A DNA stretch of 57,043 nt from Ruminococcus flavefaciens (GCA_002310115.1 DBYI01000091.1:1-57043), one strand, 5' to 3'. Positions 35,493 to 45,146 are shown, counted from the first letter of the stretch. Notes: generated from the letters alone by a model not told the origin. Translations and numbers: made by a program.

Positions 35493-36647
35493 ATGTTTCA
35501 GAGGCTGTTGCTTTATGTATTAATCGTTGGAATATTCTTAATACTTCCAATGCTCCTTTGCGTTAGGAACTGCTTTTTTGCATTCAAATATCCACATATG
35601 AACTTTGAGGAGAGAGCCGCTCACAGATATCAAAAGATTTCGGAAAGAAAAAATGATATGGCAGTTATTCTTCTGGGCGCTCTTTTCTCCTTAATATGGA
35701 CTGAGTTTGTTCTAATAAGCTTTAAAGTTACCTCAATTGATTACGATAAACCAGCATACGTTGGATATTATCATAGCGTGCTGCACAGCGAATACGGGAT
35801 TACAGTAAAGATAACGCTGTTTATAGCCCTTGTTTCACTGGTCATCATTGCTGCATTTGACGCAGAAAAGATACCTCCTTTACCTCAGGCATTATGCTTC
35901 GGATTTACCGTTCTCGGAGAGATATTGTTCTGCTTCGTTATTATCCAATTTGCAATCAATTACTCTTTACTTATACTCCCCCTCGCATTTTATCTTGTCA
36001 ATTTAATAATAGTAACAGCCAAGCTTACAAGAAAATATATCATTGCACACCTTGAATACAAGGAGAGTCATGATACGATATACCGCTTTAAATTAGCTGA
36101 GAAGCTTGAAGAAAAGTTGTCAAGCACATCTACTCTTACTGCTTTCCACTTCATTATGATACTTCCTGCTGTACTTATTTTAATAATGCTCTATGTTATT
36201 CTCGGACAGGGTCCTGACGGAATAATAAAGGCATTTACCATGACAGCTGACTGGACGTTTTCTAAACAGATACCGCCACCGCCAATTGACTATAATGGAC
36301 ATTATCTCTGCACAGTTGCCGCAGGCGGACATAAAAAAATAGTCAAACCTTTACGTTTCGGTAAACGCCGAGGTGAGACTATCGTTGTCAATCGTCAGCT
36401 TCTTGCTTCCAATGCATTTGAGGACCTTATAATGGAGAGAACTCCTCGCTTTCACAGAGCTGTCCGCAGCTTCTACGATAAGCATGGTTATCCTATCTCG
36501 AAACACATAACCACCCGCATCCGTGCTGATGTAGTATATTTTGTAATGAAGCCCCTTGAATGGCTGTTCATATTATTCCTGTACATATTTGACACTCAAC
36601 CGGAAAACCGTATTGCCGTTCAATATTCGGACTACAAGAAAAAATAA
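35493..36647 (+). CDS. DUF6688-like membrane protein
   Basis: This 384-aa protein has about six N-terminal membrane helices (to about residue 255). A conserved cytoplasmic C-terminal domain follows, with HYLCTVAAGGHKKIVKPLR, GETIVVNRQLLASNAFED, HRAVRSFYDKHGYPIS and VYFVMKPLEWLFILFLY. The wording fits the DUF6688 family, whose function is unknown. GGAGG precedes ATG 35493. It stands alone next to the tRNA fragment. Confidence 0.6.
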   Translation: MFQRLLLYVLIVGIFLILPMLLCVRNCFFAFKYPHMNFEERAAHRYQKISERKNDMAVILLGALFSLIWTEFVLISFKVTSIDYDKPAYVGYYHSVLHSEYGITVKITLFIALVSLVIIAAFDAEKIPPLPQALCFGFTVLGEILFCFVIIQFAINYSLLILPLAFYLVNLIIVTAKLTRKYIIAHLEYKESHDTIYRFKLAEKLEEKLSSTSTLTAFHFIMILPAVLILIMLYVILGQGPDGIIKAFTMTADWTFSKQIPPPPIDYNGHYLCTVAAGGHKKIVKPLRFGKRRGETIVVNRQLLASNAFEDLIMERTPRFHRAVRSFYDKHGYPISKHITTRIRADVVYFVMKPLEWLFILFLYIFDTQPENRIAVQYSDYKKK

Positions 36648-36656
36648 AATGCATAT

Positions 36657-36708
36657 CCTTGGACTCATAACCCGAAGGTCGTTGGTTCAAATCCAGCCGC
36701 CGCAACCA
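36657..36708 (+). other. 3' fragment of tRNA-Met(CAT), probable attachment site
   Basis: The sequence contains the anticodon arm (TTGGACTCATAACCC, anticodon CAT), variable loop (GAAGGTC), T-arm (GTTGGTTCAAATCCAGC) and acceptor 3' strand ending CGCCGCAACCA. The D-arm and the 5' acceptor strand are missing: the DNA upstream is the end of the 35493 gene. A 3' tRNA half of this kind is the classical product of tyrosine-recombinase integration into a tRNA gene. No integrase is in the window. Confidence 0.75.
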
Positions 36709-37190
36709 ACGTAATATCGGAACTTTCGAGCATTCGAAAGTGCTTATTTTTATGCCTTTTTTATCCAATTGCAGCAACCGTGCAGCAACGCGTTAATTTT
36801 TTCTCGAAATATCGCTTAGAATCACGGAGTGTTTTTTAGAGCTTTTGAAGTATATTGCGGACTTTGTTAACCTTGGTTAACAAAAAAAGAGACTTGATGT
36901 TATTAAAATAGAGAGTTATAAGAAATGCACCCGCGAAGGGTGCTTATTATTATATTTTTTTTCAAAATCTTTAGATTCTTGGCAAAAGGCTGTAAAACTG
37001 GGACTTGTCTATATAAAGTCCCAGTTATTTTGCTTTTATTAAATATTGAAATACGGCTGTATATTTAGGAAATAATGCGCTTTTATCAAAAAGTGGGACT
37101 TGATAGTACCAAAAGCACTTGACATTCTTTGGAGTATGTGATATGATAATATCAACGAAAAGACAAAGCATTCTATAAGAGGAGATATAT
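36709..37190 (+). promoter_or_regulatory. Intergenic region: hairpins, terminator and promoter
   Basis: No gene is seen. Just after the tRNA fragment is an inverted repeat (ACTTTCGA...TTCGAAAGT, near 36723-36740). GCACCC...GGGTGC follows near 36927-36943, then a terminator-like hairpin with arms AACTGGGACTT (36996-37006) and AAGTCCCAGTT (37016-37026). A strong promoter for the next gene reads TTGACA (37119-37124), 17 bp, TATGAT (37142-37147). Confidence 0.65.
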
Positions 37191-38792
37191 ATGGACAAAA
37201 AGGATATCAATAAATCCGTAGCACATAAAAAAGAAAAAAAATATGATGACAGAGATCCATTGACAAAGTTAGCTTTTTCAAAATTCTTTAAAGAAAACCT
37301 TGTTGTATTGAATAATAAACTTGCCGAAAAGCATATACTTGATGATTTGAAAGAATTTCCAGAGAAGATAACAAAAAAATGGATAGGTGATAAATTGAAC
37401 CTAAGCTTTGAGCAGTTTAGAAAAATCATCAACAGAGATAAACCTGCCAAGAGCAGGGATTGTATCATTGCTATATGTGCTCTTCTTTGTCTGGATACTC
37501 ATGATACCAATAAAGGATTGTACTATAATTATTTTGACGTTGACGACGAGCTTGATGATGACAAGATGCGTGATGTAATAATAATGAATATTCTTGACAG
37601 TCATCGTGATAAGAACGAAAAGCAGAATAAAGATGATGTATATTATAATCCTGATGTCATAGATGAAATAAACTGTGCTCTGCAAAGTGCTGGACTGAAT
37701 GAACTTGATATAATCAAGCACAGAAAAGTTGGAACGAATGTTAAATCTAAATCATCGTATAAGATAATCAGTAAATCTCTAATTTATGAAACCAATCGCA
37801 GTTTTTATCATCTTAATGATGCCAAACAACTGTTGTTTGATGGGGAGTATGCTGAGCAAATTGATAATGCGATTCGTAGTATATATGGGAATTATTCACT
37901 TTATAGCAGATACAGACTCAATTGTATTATTAAGGCATCTATCAATCTTGAGGATAACGGAGAAAGTTTTTCTGTTTCTGCTACCTCAGATGATATGGAT
38001 ATTGTAAAAGATAAGAAAAAAGAGGTTTATTATATAGAGCTCAGGAAGATGATCAATGCTGAACTAAGAAAATGGGATATTATATATAATGATACGAAAA
38101 ATTTTGGACAGCGTGTATCAGCTAAGATTATAGATAATGATCTTCATGTGTTTGCTGAAAAATACAATTATGATCTCCCTTTGTTCAATGAATACTATGT
38201 TATGGATTATAGCAATGGAAAGTATAAAATGTTGGTATCACATTACAGCATTTTTATGAAGCTTTATCTTTCTGATGAGGAGTATTATAAGAAATACGGA
38301 AATGTTTCAACGAAAATTATTCAAGAATACTCTTATTCAAATGAATTCTACGGTTACTCAAGTTTAGCTAGTGTTCCGCTTTATGATGCTACAGATGAAA
38401 ATCATGATACAACGATTAATGATCCGCTTTTGTTTTGGAGACGCCAATACTATCTGATGTTAAAGCAAGCAATAGATGAACTTATAGAAAAACTTAAAAT
38501 ATACAAGGAATGTATTGCTGACATCAGTGAATATACAAAATGTGAATATGATATTATTTCATTATTTAATGCTGAAAAGGAATTTCAGTGTGTATGTAAA
38601 TACGATCAGGAAAAAATAGTGATAGTTGGGATTGATGATCCTACACCTACGTTTACACTTTCTGATGGACGAGAGGTCAAATTGAGCGTAAAGGATCTCA
38701 TTGACGGTGCAAAGTTGGGTTTAACAACAGTTGAAGAAGTAGGAAGTGTAAAATTAAAACACGGTAGTTTGGAAATAAAAGATCTTTTATAA
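37191..38792 (+). CDS. Unknown protein with N-terminal HTH-like region (paralogue 1)
   Basis: This 533-aa soluble protein begins with a basic tail. About residues 45-95 look like an XRE-type helix-turn-helix (ITKKWIGDKLNLSFEQFRKI, ICALLCLDT). The rest matches the next gene product in two blocks: NDTKNFGQRVSAKIIDNDLH through MDYSNGKYKMLVSHYSIFMK, and a C-terminal FTLSDGREVKLSVKDLIDG with ending SLEIKDLL. I do not recognise the family. The duplicated architecture and the tRNA-adjacent position suggest accessory DNA, with a possible sensing role. Confidence 0.5.
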   Translation: MDKKDINKSVAHKKEKKYDDRDPLTKLAFSKFFKENLVVLNNKLAEKHILDDLKEFPEKITKKWIGDKLNLSFEQFRKIINRDKPAKSRDCIIAICALLCLDTHDTNKGLYYNYFDVDDELDDDKMRDVIIMNILDSHRDKNEKQNKDDVYYNPDVIDEINCALQSAGLNELDIIKHRKVGTNVKSKSSYKIISKSLIYETNRSFYHLNDAKQLLFDGEYAEQIDNAIRSIYGNYSLYSRYRLNCIIKASINLEDNGESFSVSATSDDMDIVKDKKKEVYYIELRKMINAELRKWDIIYNDTKNFGQRVSAKIIDNDLHVFAEKYNYDLPLFNEYYVMDYSNGKYKMLVSHYSIFMKLYLSDEEYYKKYGNVSTKIIQEYSYSNEFYGYSSLASVPLYDATDENHDTTINDPLLFWRRQYYLMLKQAIDELIEKLKIYKECIADISEYTKCEYDIISLFNAEKEFQCVCKYDQEKIVIVGIDDPTPTFTLSDGREVKLSVKDLIDGAKLGLTTVEEVGSVKLKHGSLEIKDLL

Positions 38793-38886
38793 TACAAATC
38801 AATTATGAAAGGAGAATGATACCAGTGAAGGAATGATTTTATTGCATTGCACGATATATAGGCAAATAATATAAAGGAGAATAAAA

Positions 38887-40083
38887 ATGGAATACCCATA
38901 TACTCTGATAAAAAAAGATGTCAAGTGTATAAGTGACGACATAATGAATCTTGAACAGGAACCATATGATTCCCTTGATATGAATTATCGTAATTGCTGT
39001 ACGGTTATTCCGTATATGGAGTTTGATAACGATGGAAAGAGAATAGTTATATGGATAGATCCGCATCTTGAAAACTATCTGGTCCGCAGATATAACGAAG
39101 AAAACAAAGAACAGAAGCTTGATACGTTTAAAAGTCTTGATGATACAGGAGAATTTACGGCTTGTTTCAATGAGCTTTGTGCCATGAGAGCTTCTGAGGA
39201 GAAGAGAATGTATGATATCCTTAATGATACAAGGAACTTCTTCAGGCGAGTTTCTGCAAAGGTAGTAGACAACGAGATTCATGTATTTGGTGAAATATAT
39301 AATTATTATCTTCCCAAAGCCACAGAATACTATTTTATGGATTATTGCAACGGAGAATATACTTTGTATGTATCAAAAAGCAGCAGATTCATGAAAATGT
39401 ATCTTTCCAAGGAAAAGTATGAAAAAATATACGGGAATGCCAATGACAGTATAACGGAACAGTACAGCTCTGTAAATGAGATAGAAGAGATGATTTTAAA
39501 TCTGTCTGATAAGGTATATAAAAAGAAAGTCATACTTGCACTTCGCGGACAGGCATTTGGATCTCTTAAAGCGTATATTGACATGCTTTATGAGCAGTTA
39601 ATTTCCGGAAATGCGCATATACGGAACGTCTCTCAATTCTATGATAACAAATATGATGTTATTGAGTTTTTTGGTGCAGAAGCAGAGTTTGAATGTGTAA
39701 GCGTTCCGTTCAAAATGCTGCCGGAAAATGCAGATGTAGAGATCATTACTCCTGATCAGATATTAACTGATGTGGAACATCTCGATGACACAGAGGAGAC
39801 GGAGCAGGAAGAAGACACAGAGGCTGAAGGTACAGAAGAAAAAGAAAGCAAAGAAAAAAGCCTTAAGGCTGGCGTTATTGACTTGAGAGGTTTGGGCAAA
39901 GATCTCAAGGTAATTGTGGGAATTTCCAATGGAAATCCTGAGTTCACTTTGTCAGACGGCAGAAAAATCAGGCTGACACTTGATGATCTTATTGACGGCT
40001 ATGAGCTCGGTCTTAGCAGTATCGATGAAGTTGGTTCATTTCTTCTGGAACATGATAGTTTAAAAATCAAAGAGCTTCTCTGA
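38887..40083 (+). CDS. Unknown protein (paralogue 2)
   Basis: This 398-aa soluble protein is paralogous to the upstream product: NDTRNFFRRVSAKVVDNEIH, MDYCNGEYTLYVSKSSRFMK, FTLSDGRKIRLTLDDLIDG and the end SLKIKELL. It lacks the N-terminal HTH-like part. An acidic linker (EETEQEEDTEAEGTEEKESK) separates the core from the small C-terminal domain. It follows the first paralogue by 94 bp with its own GGAG site. Function is unknown; the shared 45-residue C-terminal module may be a partner-docking tail. Confidence 0.5.
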   Translation: MEYPYTLIKKDVKCISDDIMNLEQEPYDSLDMNYRNCCTVIPYMEFDNDGKRIVIWIDPHLENYLVRRYNEENKEQKLDTFKSLDDTGEFTACFNELCAMRASEEKRMYDILNDTRNFFRRVSAKVVDNEIHVFGEIYNYYLPKATEYYFMDYCNGEYTLYVSKSSRFMKMYLSKEKYEKIYGNANDSITEQYSSVNEIEEMILNLSDKVYKKKVILALRGQAFGSLKAYIDMLYEQLISGNAHIRNVSQFYDNKYDVIEFFGAEAEFECVSVPFKMLPENADVEIITPDQILTDVEHLDDTEETEQEEDTEAEGTEEKESKEKSLKAGVIDLRGLGKDLKVIVGISNGNPEFTLSDGRKIRLTLDDLIDGYELGLSSIDEVGSFLLEHDSLKIKELL

Positions 40084-40113
40084 GTGTTTACAGAAGCTGA
40101 AAGGATTAACGCT

Positions 40114-40407
40114 ATGAACATGCATTCATTAGAAAGGAAAATACATATTACAGAACACGCAATGCAACGACTGCGTGAAAGAGTTATAACACACGAAGGT
40201 TTTCGCGGTTGGAAGCAGTTTGTGAAAAAAGCACGGTATTATGGCGAAGTAGCACAAGACTTTACCTATGAAGAAATTCAGTGGTTTGAAAATAACATAC
40301 AGGGACTCAATCCGTCACACATACGACTGATGAATGGTTTTGCATTCCTTTTTATGGGAGACAATGGTCATGCAAGAACACTTGTCACTGTAATAAAAGT
40401 TGCATAA
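40114..40407 (+). CDS. Small unknown protein, third gene of the paralogue operon
   Basis: This 97-aa basic protein contains ITEHAMQRLRERV near the start and ends MNGFAFLFMGDNGHARTLVT. The HAMQRLRER wording recalls small RelE/BrnT-like or phage-associated proteins, but I cannot assign a family. ATG 40114 after GAAAGGA is preferred over GTG 40084. It is probably cotranscribed with the two genes upstream. Confidence 0.5.
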   Translation: MNMHSLERKIHITEHAMQRLRERVITHEGFRGWKQFVKKARYYGEVAQDFTYEEIQWFENNIQGLNPSHIRLMNGFAFLFMGDNGHARTLVTVIKVA

Positions 40408-40585
40408 CTGCATCAGCAGATTAACTTTACGATTTAAAAGGCCTTTTTAATACAAATCTAATTGAAGGGCAGGTTAAGACAATGTAGTAGAAATACTTAT
40501 TCAACGGCAAAGAACTTAGTAAAAACACAAATCAATAAACAAAAGGTCATTCTTGACCTTAATAATTTAACGGAGGAAATATTTT

Positions 40586-41224
40586 ATGCGAAACACTTTA
40601 AAGCGTATATCCGCAATTGCACTGGCATTTACACTTCTTGGTACAGGAACGGCTTTAACTAAAACTGTTGCACCTCAGTACTGTAATAATTCAATAACAG
40701 CTTATGCTGCACCAGAAAATGGTTGGGATAATGTTGGGCCTTATTGGTATTATTATAGGAACAGCCAAAAGGTCAAAAATGAATGGGTTAAAGATGGTGG
40801 CTACTATTATTATTTAGGACCGGACGGTATTATGTATACTGATTGGCACAAAATAAATGAAAAATGGTATTATTTCAGAACTAACGGTTCTATGTATATA
40901 GGTGAATTAGGTTACAATGGCCATGTCTACTTATTAGGAAAAGACGGTATAATGGTTCAAGGAATAACTGATTATAATGGCTATAAGTATTACTTCAATT
41001 CGCAGCCTGATACAGGCGAGAGATTTGATAACTGCCATTTCCAATACAAGGGAAGCTATTATATTGCACGTAAAAATGGTACACTCTATACGAATGGCTG
41101 GTTTAAATGGGGCGGGTTCAGGCATTATGCTTATCCAAGCGGTAAACTTGCTTTAGGTAGAGTTATAATCAATGGTGAAAGATGCGAATTCGATAAAAGA
41201 GGTAATTTCATCAGAAATTGGTAA
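40586..41224 (+). CDS. Secreted cell-wall/choline-binding-repeat protein
   Basis: This 212-aa exported protein has a signal peptide (about 1-36, ending near AYA). Six or so aromatic-rich repeats follow (WYYYRNSQKVKNEWVKDGGY, WYYFRTNGSMYIGELGYNGH). The repeats match the CW_binding_1/choline-binding type that attaches proteins to the wall or to glucans. There is no catalytic domain. GGAGGAAA precedes the start. The last codons overlap the end of the convergent DUF960 remnant. Confidence 0.8.
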   Translation: MRNTLKRISAIALAFTLLGTGTALTKTVAPQYCNNSITAYAAPENGWDNVGPYWYYYRNSQKVKNEWVKDGGYYYYLGPDGIMYTDWHKINEKWYYFRTNGSMYIGELGYNGHVYLLGKDGIMVQGITDYNGYKYYFNSQPDTGERFDNCHFQYKGSYYIARKNGTLYTNGWFKWGGFRHYAYPSGKLALGRVIINGERCEFDKRGNFIRNW

Positions 41225-41579
41225 GTTTCATCTTAATTCCAGTCAAAATAAGATAGGATAATAAAATATAAAGAGCTGGGATTTTTGAAAATAAAGATGT
41301 TGTAACTCTCTTCGTTTTTGACACAACTAACCTCCTATGGTTTCTATTATACCATAGGAGGTTCGGTGTATCTGATGGTATCATGTACACCTGTCGATAT
41401 TCGGGTTCTTCTGAGCTGTGTGTTATAGACTGCATAGAACCTGACGGACTAAGCTCAAAGACTTGTAAATAATCTTTCGGAGCAGGCATTCGATCAACAC
41501 ACTCCCATAGAAATAACTGCAATTCAATAGGAACCGTGTTGTCAACACCACAGGTCAGATATCGTCCATTATTAAACAT
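41211..41579 (-). pseudogene. DUF960-like gene with replaced 3' end
   Basis: The first 70 residues match the DUF960 pattern (MFNNGRYLTCGVDNTVPIEL, PKDYLQVFELSPSG, HSSEEPEYRQVYMIPSDTP). After SDTPN the frame leaves the family and runs into a 13-bp inverted repeat (arms 41329-41341 and 41351-41363) and unrelated codons. The gene has thus lost its 3' end to an insertion or deletion. DUF960 genes are common on clostridial mobile elements. Confidence 0.65.
41329..41363. repeat. 13-bp perfect inverted repeat at the DUF960 breakpoint
   Basis: Arms AACCTCCTATGGT and ACCATAGGAGGTT with a 9-bp loop. Read on the minus strand, the loop contributes a TATAAT. It could be an operator/promoter or the end of a small inserted element. 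Confidence 0.6.
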
Positions 41580-41694
41580 GGCTTGGTACTCCTTTCATTT
41601 ATTTTGATACAGCAGAAATGTATCCTAAAAAATAATATATATGAGAAGGAGCAAAATTATATAGTTCAATTCATAGGATCATGTTTTATTATAA

Positions 41695-41723
41695 TTGATT
41701 TATAATCTGAAATATGATATAAT
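41695..41723 (+). promoter_or_regulatory. Promoter of the dockerin-like surface protein
   Basis: TTGATT (41695-41700), a 17-bp spacer, TATAAT (41718-41723), 35 bp before the start. Confidence 0.75.
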
Positions 41724-41758
41724 GTATAAGTCAATACTTTCAGAAAGAGGATATGATT

Positions 41759-44740
41759 ATGAGAATAAAGAGGATAATTGCTTTTCTTACGGCATTTACG
41801 GCTGTATTCAGCACTGATGCGGTATCTTACGCAAAGCTTGTTGCAAATGCAGAAAATAACGAAGTACAGGAACTTTATGGTGATCTTGATGATTCGAAGA
41901 ACCTTGATTCTATGGATCTTGTACTGATGAAGAAAGCTGTTGCTAAAAATGCTGAATATAACGTAAAGGCTGATCTTGACAACGATAATGATGTGGATGA
42001 GGACGACATACAGCTTCTCAGCGACTATATTCTCAGGAATAACCGCTGCTTCCCTGTATATGTAAAGTTCGACTCTGACGGTGACGGAATAAACGATTTT
42101 GCTGAGATAGAGGCTTATCACACGGACATACACAAGACAGATACCGATAATGACGGTATTTCTGACCAGAACGAAATATACCGTACAAAAACCGATCCTG
42201 CTGTATATGATTCTGTAAAAATAGGTACAAGTGACGCTGAAACTGATATTGATGAAGACGGACTTTCCAATTCAAAGGAACTTCAGATCGGAAGTGACCC
42301 TAGGAATGCTGATTCGGATGGTGACGGACTTGATGACGGTCACGAAGCAGAAAAAACAAAGACCAGCCCTGTTACTATTGATACAGACGGCGATGGTATC
42401 ACGGATTATGAAGAAACTGAACTTGGACTAGATCCTCTTAATACCAAAACTGATGGAACTCCTGACAATGAGCGTATATTCACTCAGGTTATAGCTGCAG
42501 ACGATCCTGTATTTGCAGGTATAAACACTGATGACAACGCCTATGACCTCTCCGTTGAGATAGAAGCATCAGGCTATGCAAAGAAACTTCTTGATGTTAA
42601 AGAGAGCGGATATTCGTACGCGATGAAGAATGGCTCTGCAATAGGTATTGTTCCCGAATTTACATACAATGATGATTTCAAGGTAAAAAGTATCACTATC
42701 AATTTTAAGGTCAAAAAGCCTTTTGTAGATAATGTCAGCCATTACTTTGAAAATACCGACGGCGATTATGAAATTGATGCTGAGATTGAAGGAATAAAGA
42801 GGTTTAATATATTCAAATACTTTGAAAATATCAGTCTCGCAATGCCCATTTATACCGAATATGATGTTGATAGTAATATCGTAAAAGTTACGGTCGATAC
42901 ATTTGAAACAGATGATGACGGCAATCCCTATGATATAGGTTCATATGCCCTTGTAGATCTCGAAGTATGGAGCGATATTATGAATAGCGGTTCTGAAATG
43001 GAGGCAGAAACAGCTGGTGACATTCAGGACAATAATGAAGAAAACCTATATAAGAGCGAAATCATAAAGAAAACAGTTCCGGAACTAAATGATTCGTTAA
43101 TTGATCTCCTTTGTAAAAACTATGAGGCGATTACTCCAAGCGTCGAAAAACATGGAGGTATTGTTTCTGTATTTGGTCACAGATATCGTTTATATGATAC
43201 TTCCGAAATGGAATATCCGGGAATATCTCCTCAAGCCGCAATTAACTCATGCCGCGATAAAGGCGGACACCTTATGACAATAACATCTCAGTTTGAATAC
43301 AAGCTTCTCAAAGAGATCCTTGCTGCAGGTAAGAGCGGTTTTTACAGATTAGGCGGAACTGGTGACCGTGATTATTGGACCTGGATTACAGGTGAATCTA
43401 CCGATTACCTGAATACCATTCAATCAGACAATTATGATCCCGAGTCACACGGACAGTACTTTGAAGTTTTTAATCACAATCTTGTTTACTGTGCAGGACA
43501 TGAATACAAATTAGAAGATCGCCCGGCTGTTTTGCAGCCAAGCGGCTATATCTGCGAGTGGGAACCTGGTGATGCAGTTACTGATTCGGGCAGTGTTCCG
43601 TTCATATCAGGAATCGGTAATCAGGAAATACTAAAGGCAAAACTCGATCCTGACAACGGTATTGACACCGATGGCGATGGAGTTCCTGACTGGGACGAGC
43701 TGGATCACGAAGCTCTGAGAAAGCTTGGCGCGAAGACAGGTGAAATAAGCGTATTATGGGAAACAGCTTTAGACTACGTTAAGAATAGAAAGATTAATTC
43801 AAGACAACCCAACGGATGGGATAACAAAGTCAAGAAGAACTTGAAAACAACAAAAAGTATCACTCCTGCAAAGACAAGCCTTGTTGAAGAGGACAGCGAT
43901 CATGACGGTATACCTGATTCAAGAGATGCTATGCCCAACGAACCTTTTGACTCTATATTTGAACTAACAAAGTCTTTTGAAACAGTTGACACAAATGATA
44001 ATATAGATCAATTTGAAAAAGCAGCAAATGATTGTTATGCCCAGGCAGATATTGATGACATGGACACAATTAATGATATTATTAAACGTGCAAAGAAAAA
44101 CATAAAATTCGGACGTGATATAGGATGGATTCATGCTCCGGGATTCATGAACCATTTTCTTGAGAATACAGGAAAAGATCGTTTTTACAATTGCACTGAA
44201 GTAGTAAAAAATACAAATGCAGCAGATCATTACAATATATATATGAATGAAGTCAGAGCACTCTGCGAGAATACTGTTCTTGATAAGTTAAGGTTTAAAA
44301 CCGTATCCTCAGTAAGCCCTCTAGCGACTAACTTTTCCAGTGAAGATATTCGTGGAATGATATTTTTAGAAACGAACACGATGCTTGCTAGTGACTGGTG
44401 GTTCTCAATTGGAAATACTGATGCTGCAATCTCACTGGAATGCTCAAAGAACGGAAACACATATACTGCAACTGTCAGATATTATATCCTTGATTATTAT
44501 GATTGGAATGAGGGTTCAGAAGCGTTTGGCGGATTTGTAAAAGATGGTGAAATGTACATACTTCATAATGTCGGAAAGGCAAAAGAATTTAAATCTATTG
44601 GCACATATGAAACAGAGATGACATGGGAAAAGGGTGAACGTCTTAAAGTTAATCCGTTACTGGAGCTTTGTATTGATGAGGGATTAAGAAGAGCACGTAA
44701 CTATACACGCAAGCCATTACCTTCTTCATTTGCAAAATGA
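41759..44740 (+). CDS. Secreted dockerin / TSP3-repeat / C-type lectin protein
   Basis: This protein is about 993 aa. The signal peptide spans about residues 1-27. A dockerin-like pair of EF-hand repeats follows (about 42-97: DLDDSKNLDSMDLVLMKK and DLDNDNDVDEDDIQLLSDYI). Next come several calcium-binding thrombospondin-3 repeats (DTDNDGISDQNE, DSDGDGLDDGHE). A C-type lectin-like domain at about 465-600 has ISPQAAINSCRDKGGHLMTI and PSGYICEWE. A further domain closes the protein. ATG 41759 is better spaced from AGAGGA than ATG 41753. Dockerins bind cohesins of cellulosomes; here the dockerin is N-terminal, which is less usual. It is probably an adhesin or cellulosome-linked binding protein. Confidence 0.8.
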   Translation: MRIKRIIAFLTAFTAVFSTDAVSYAKLVANAENNEVQELYGDLDDSKNLDSMDLVLMKKAVAKNAEYNVKADLDNDNDVDEDDIQLLSDYILRNNRCFPVYVKFDSDGDGINDFAEIEAYHTDIHKTDTDNDGISDQNEIYRTKTDPAVYDSVKIGTSDAETDIDEDGLSNSKELQIGSDPRNADSDGDGLDDGHEAEKTKTSPVTIDTDGDGITDYEETELGLDPLNTKTDGTPDNERIFTQVIAADDPVFAGINTDDNAYDLSVEIEASGYAKKLLDVKESGYSYAMKNGSAIGIVPEFTYNDDFKVKSITINFKVKKPFVDNVSHYFENTDGDYEIDAEIEGIKRFNIFKYFENISLAMPIYTEYDVDSNIVKVTVDTFETDDDGNPYDIGSYALVDLEVWSDIMNSGSEMEAETAGDIQDNNEENLYKSEIIKKTVPELNDSLIDLLCKNYEAITPSVEKHGGIVSVFGHRYRLYDTSEMEYPGISPQAAINSCRDKGGHLMTITSQFEYKLLKEILAAGKSGFYRLGGTGDRDYWTWITGESTDYLNTIQSDNYDPESHGQYFEVFNHNLVYCAGHEYKLEDRPAVLQPSGYICEWEPGDAVTDSGSVPFISGIGNQEILKAKLDPDNGIDTDGDGVPDWDELDHEALRKLGAKTGEISVLWETALDYVKNRKINSRQPNGWDNKVKKNLKTTKSITPAKTSLVEEDSDHDGIPDSRDAMPNEPFDSIFELTKSFETVDTNDNIDQFEKAANDCYAQADIDDMDTINDIIKRAKKNIKFGRDIGWIHAPGFMNHFLENTGKDRFYNCTEVVKNTNAADHYNIYMNEVRALCENTVLDKLRFKTVSSVSPLATNFSSEDIRGMIFLETNTMLASDWWFSIGNTDAAISLECSKNGNTYTATVRYYILDYYDWNEGSEAFGGFVKDGEMYILHNVGKAKEFKSIGTYETEMTWEKGERLKVNPLLELCIDEGLRRARNYTRKPLPSSFAK

Positions 44741-45029
44741 TAGATAAGTGTGATCTCTGACCTGTTCCGCAGAGCACTAAATGAGCTTGATTATAATGGA
44801 TTTAAAAAAATGATATGTTCAGTATGATAGTTTTTGTAGTGTTTGAAATGACTACGAGTCGGTCTAATTACAAACATTTCAAGGCAAATTTCAGTAAATT
44901 AGAAGCATCCGTACTAACTATAAAGTACATCACATGAAATTCGGTTTATATTCGTCGCCCATTACGGGCGACGCTTTTTATATTAACAGCTCCTGCAACG
45001 TTCATCGTCATACTTTGAACAGCACCTTT
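44741..45029 (+). terminator. Intergenic region with terminator
   Basis: The hairpin CGTCGCCC (44953-44960) / GGGCGACG (44966-44973) plus a T-run ends the 41759 transcript. Nothing else is recognised before the box at 45030. Confidence 0.8.
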
Positions 45030-45076
45030 TTCCACACTTTTTGAACTTTATTTTTATTCTCCGAGAGTGTTATAAT
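45030..45076 (+). promoter_or_regulatory. Shared box 1 and -10, upstream of the cas1-cas2 operon
   Basis: TTCCACACTTTTTGAACTTT (45030-45049), 21 bp, then TATAAT (45071-45076). This is one of five copies in the Cas13d island (others at 47136, 51072, 51604, 52711). It diverges from the consensus only at the 3' end. It drives the small DUF1232-like gene, a 20-aa peptide, cas1 and cas2. Confidence 0.7.
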
Positions 45077-45146
45077 ATAATTACAGAAGTTCGGAGGCAA
45101 TGAAAAGCATTGTAGTGAATGCTGAGATTTTAAGGAGGGTATTATT

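Noticed and set aside
36568..36777. 69-aa minus-strand ORF with a DLNQRPSGYES segment
   Set aside because: This is the well-known false translation of the antisense of a tRNA 3' half; the DNA is the tRNA-Met fragment.
41666..42133. 155-aa minus-strand ORF over the promoter and start of the dockerin-like gene
   Set aside because: It covers the clear promoter and signal peptide of the plus-strand gene and has no recognisable features.
45041..45076. TTGAAC/TTGAAA of the shared box as an ordinary -35 element
   Set aside because: The distance to the -10 is 22-24 bp in all five copies, too long for sigma-A.
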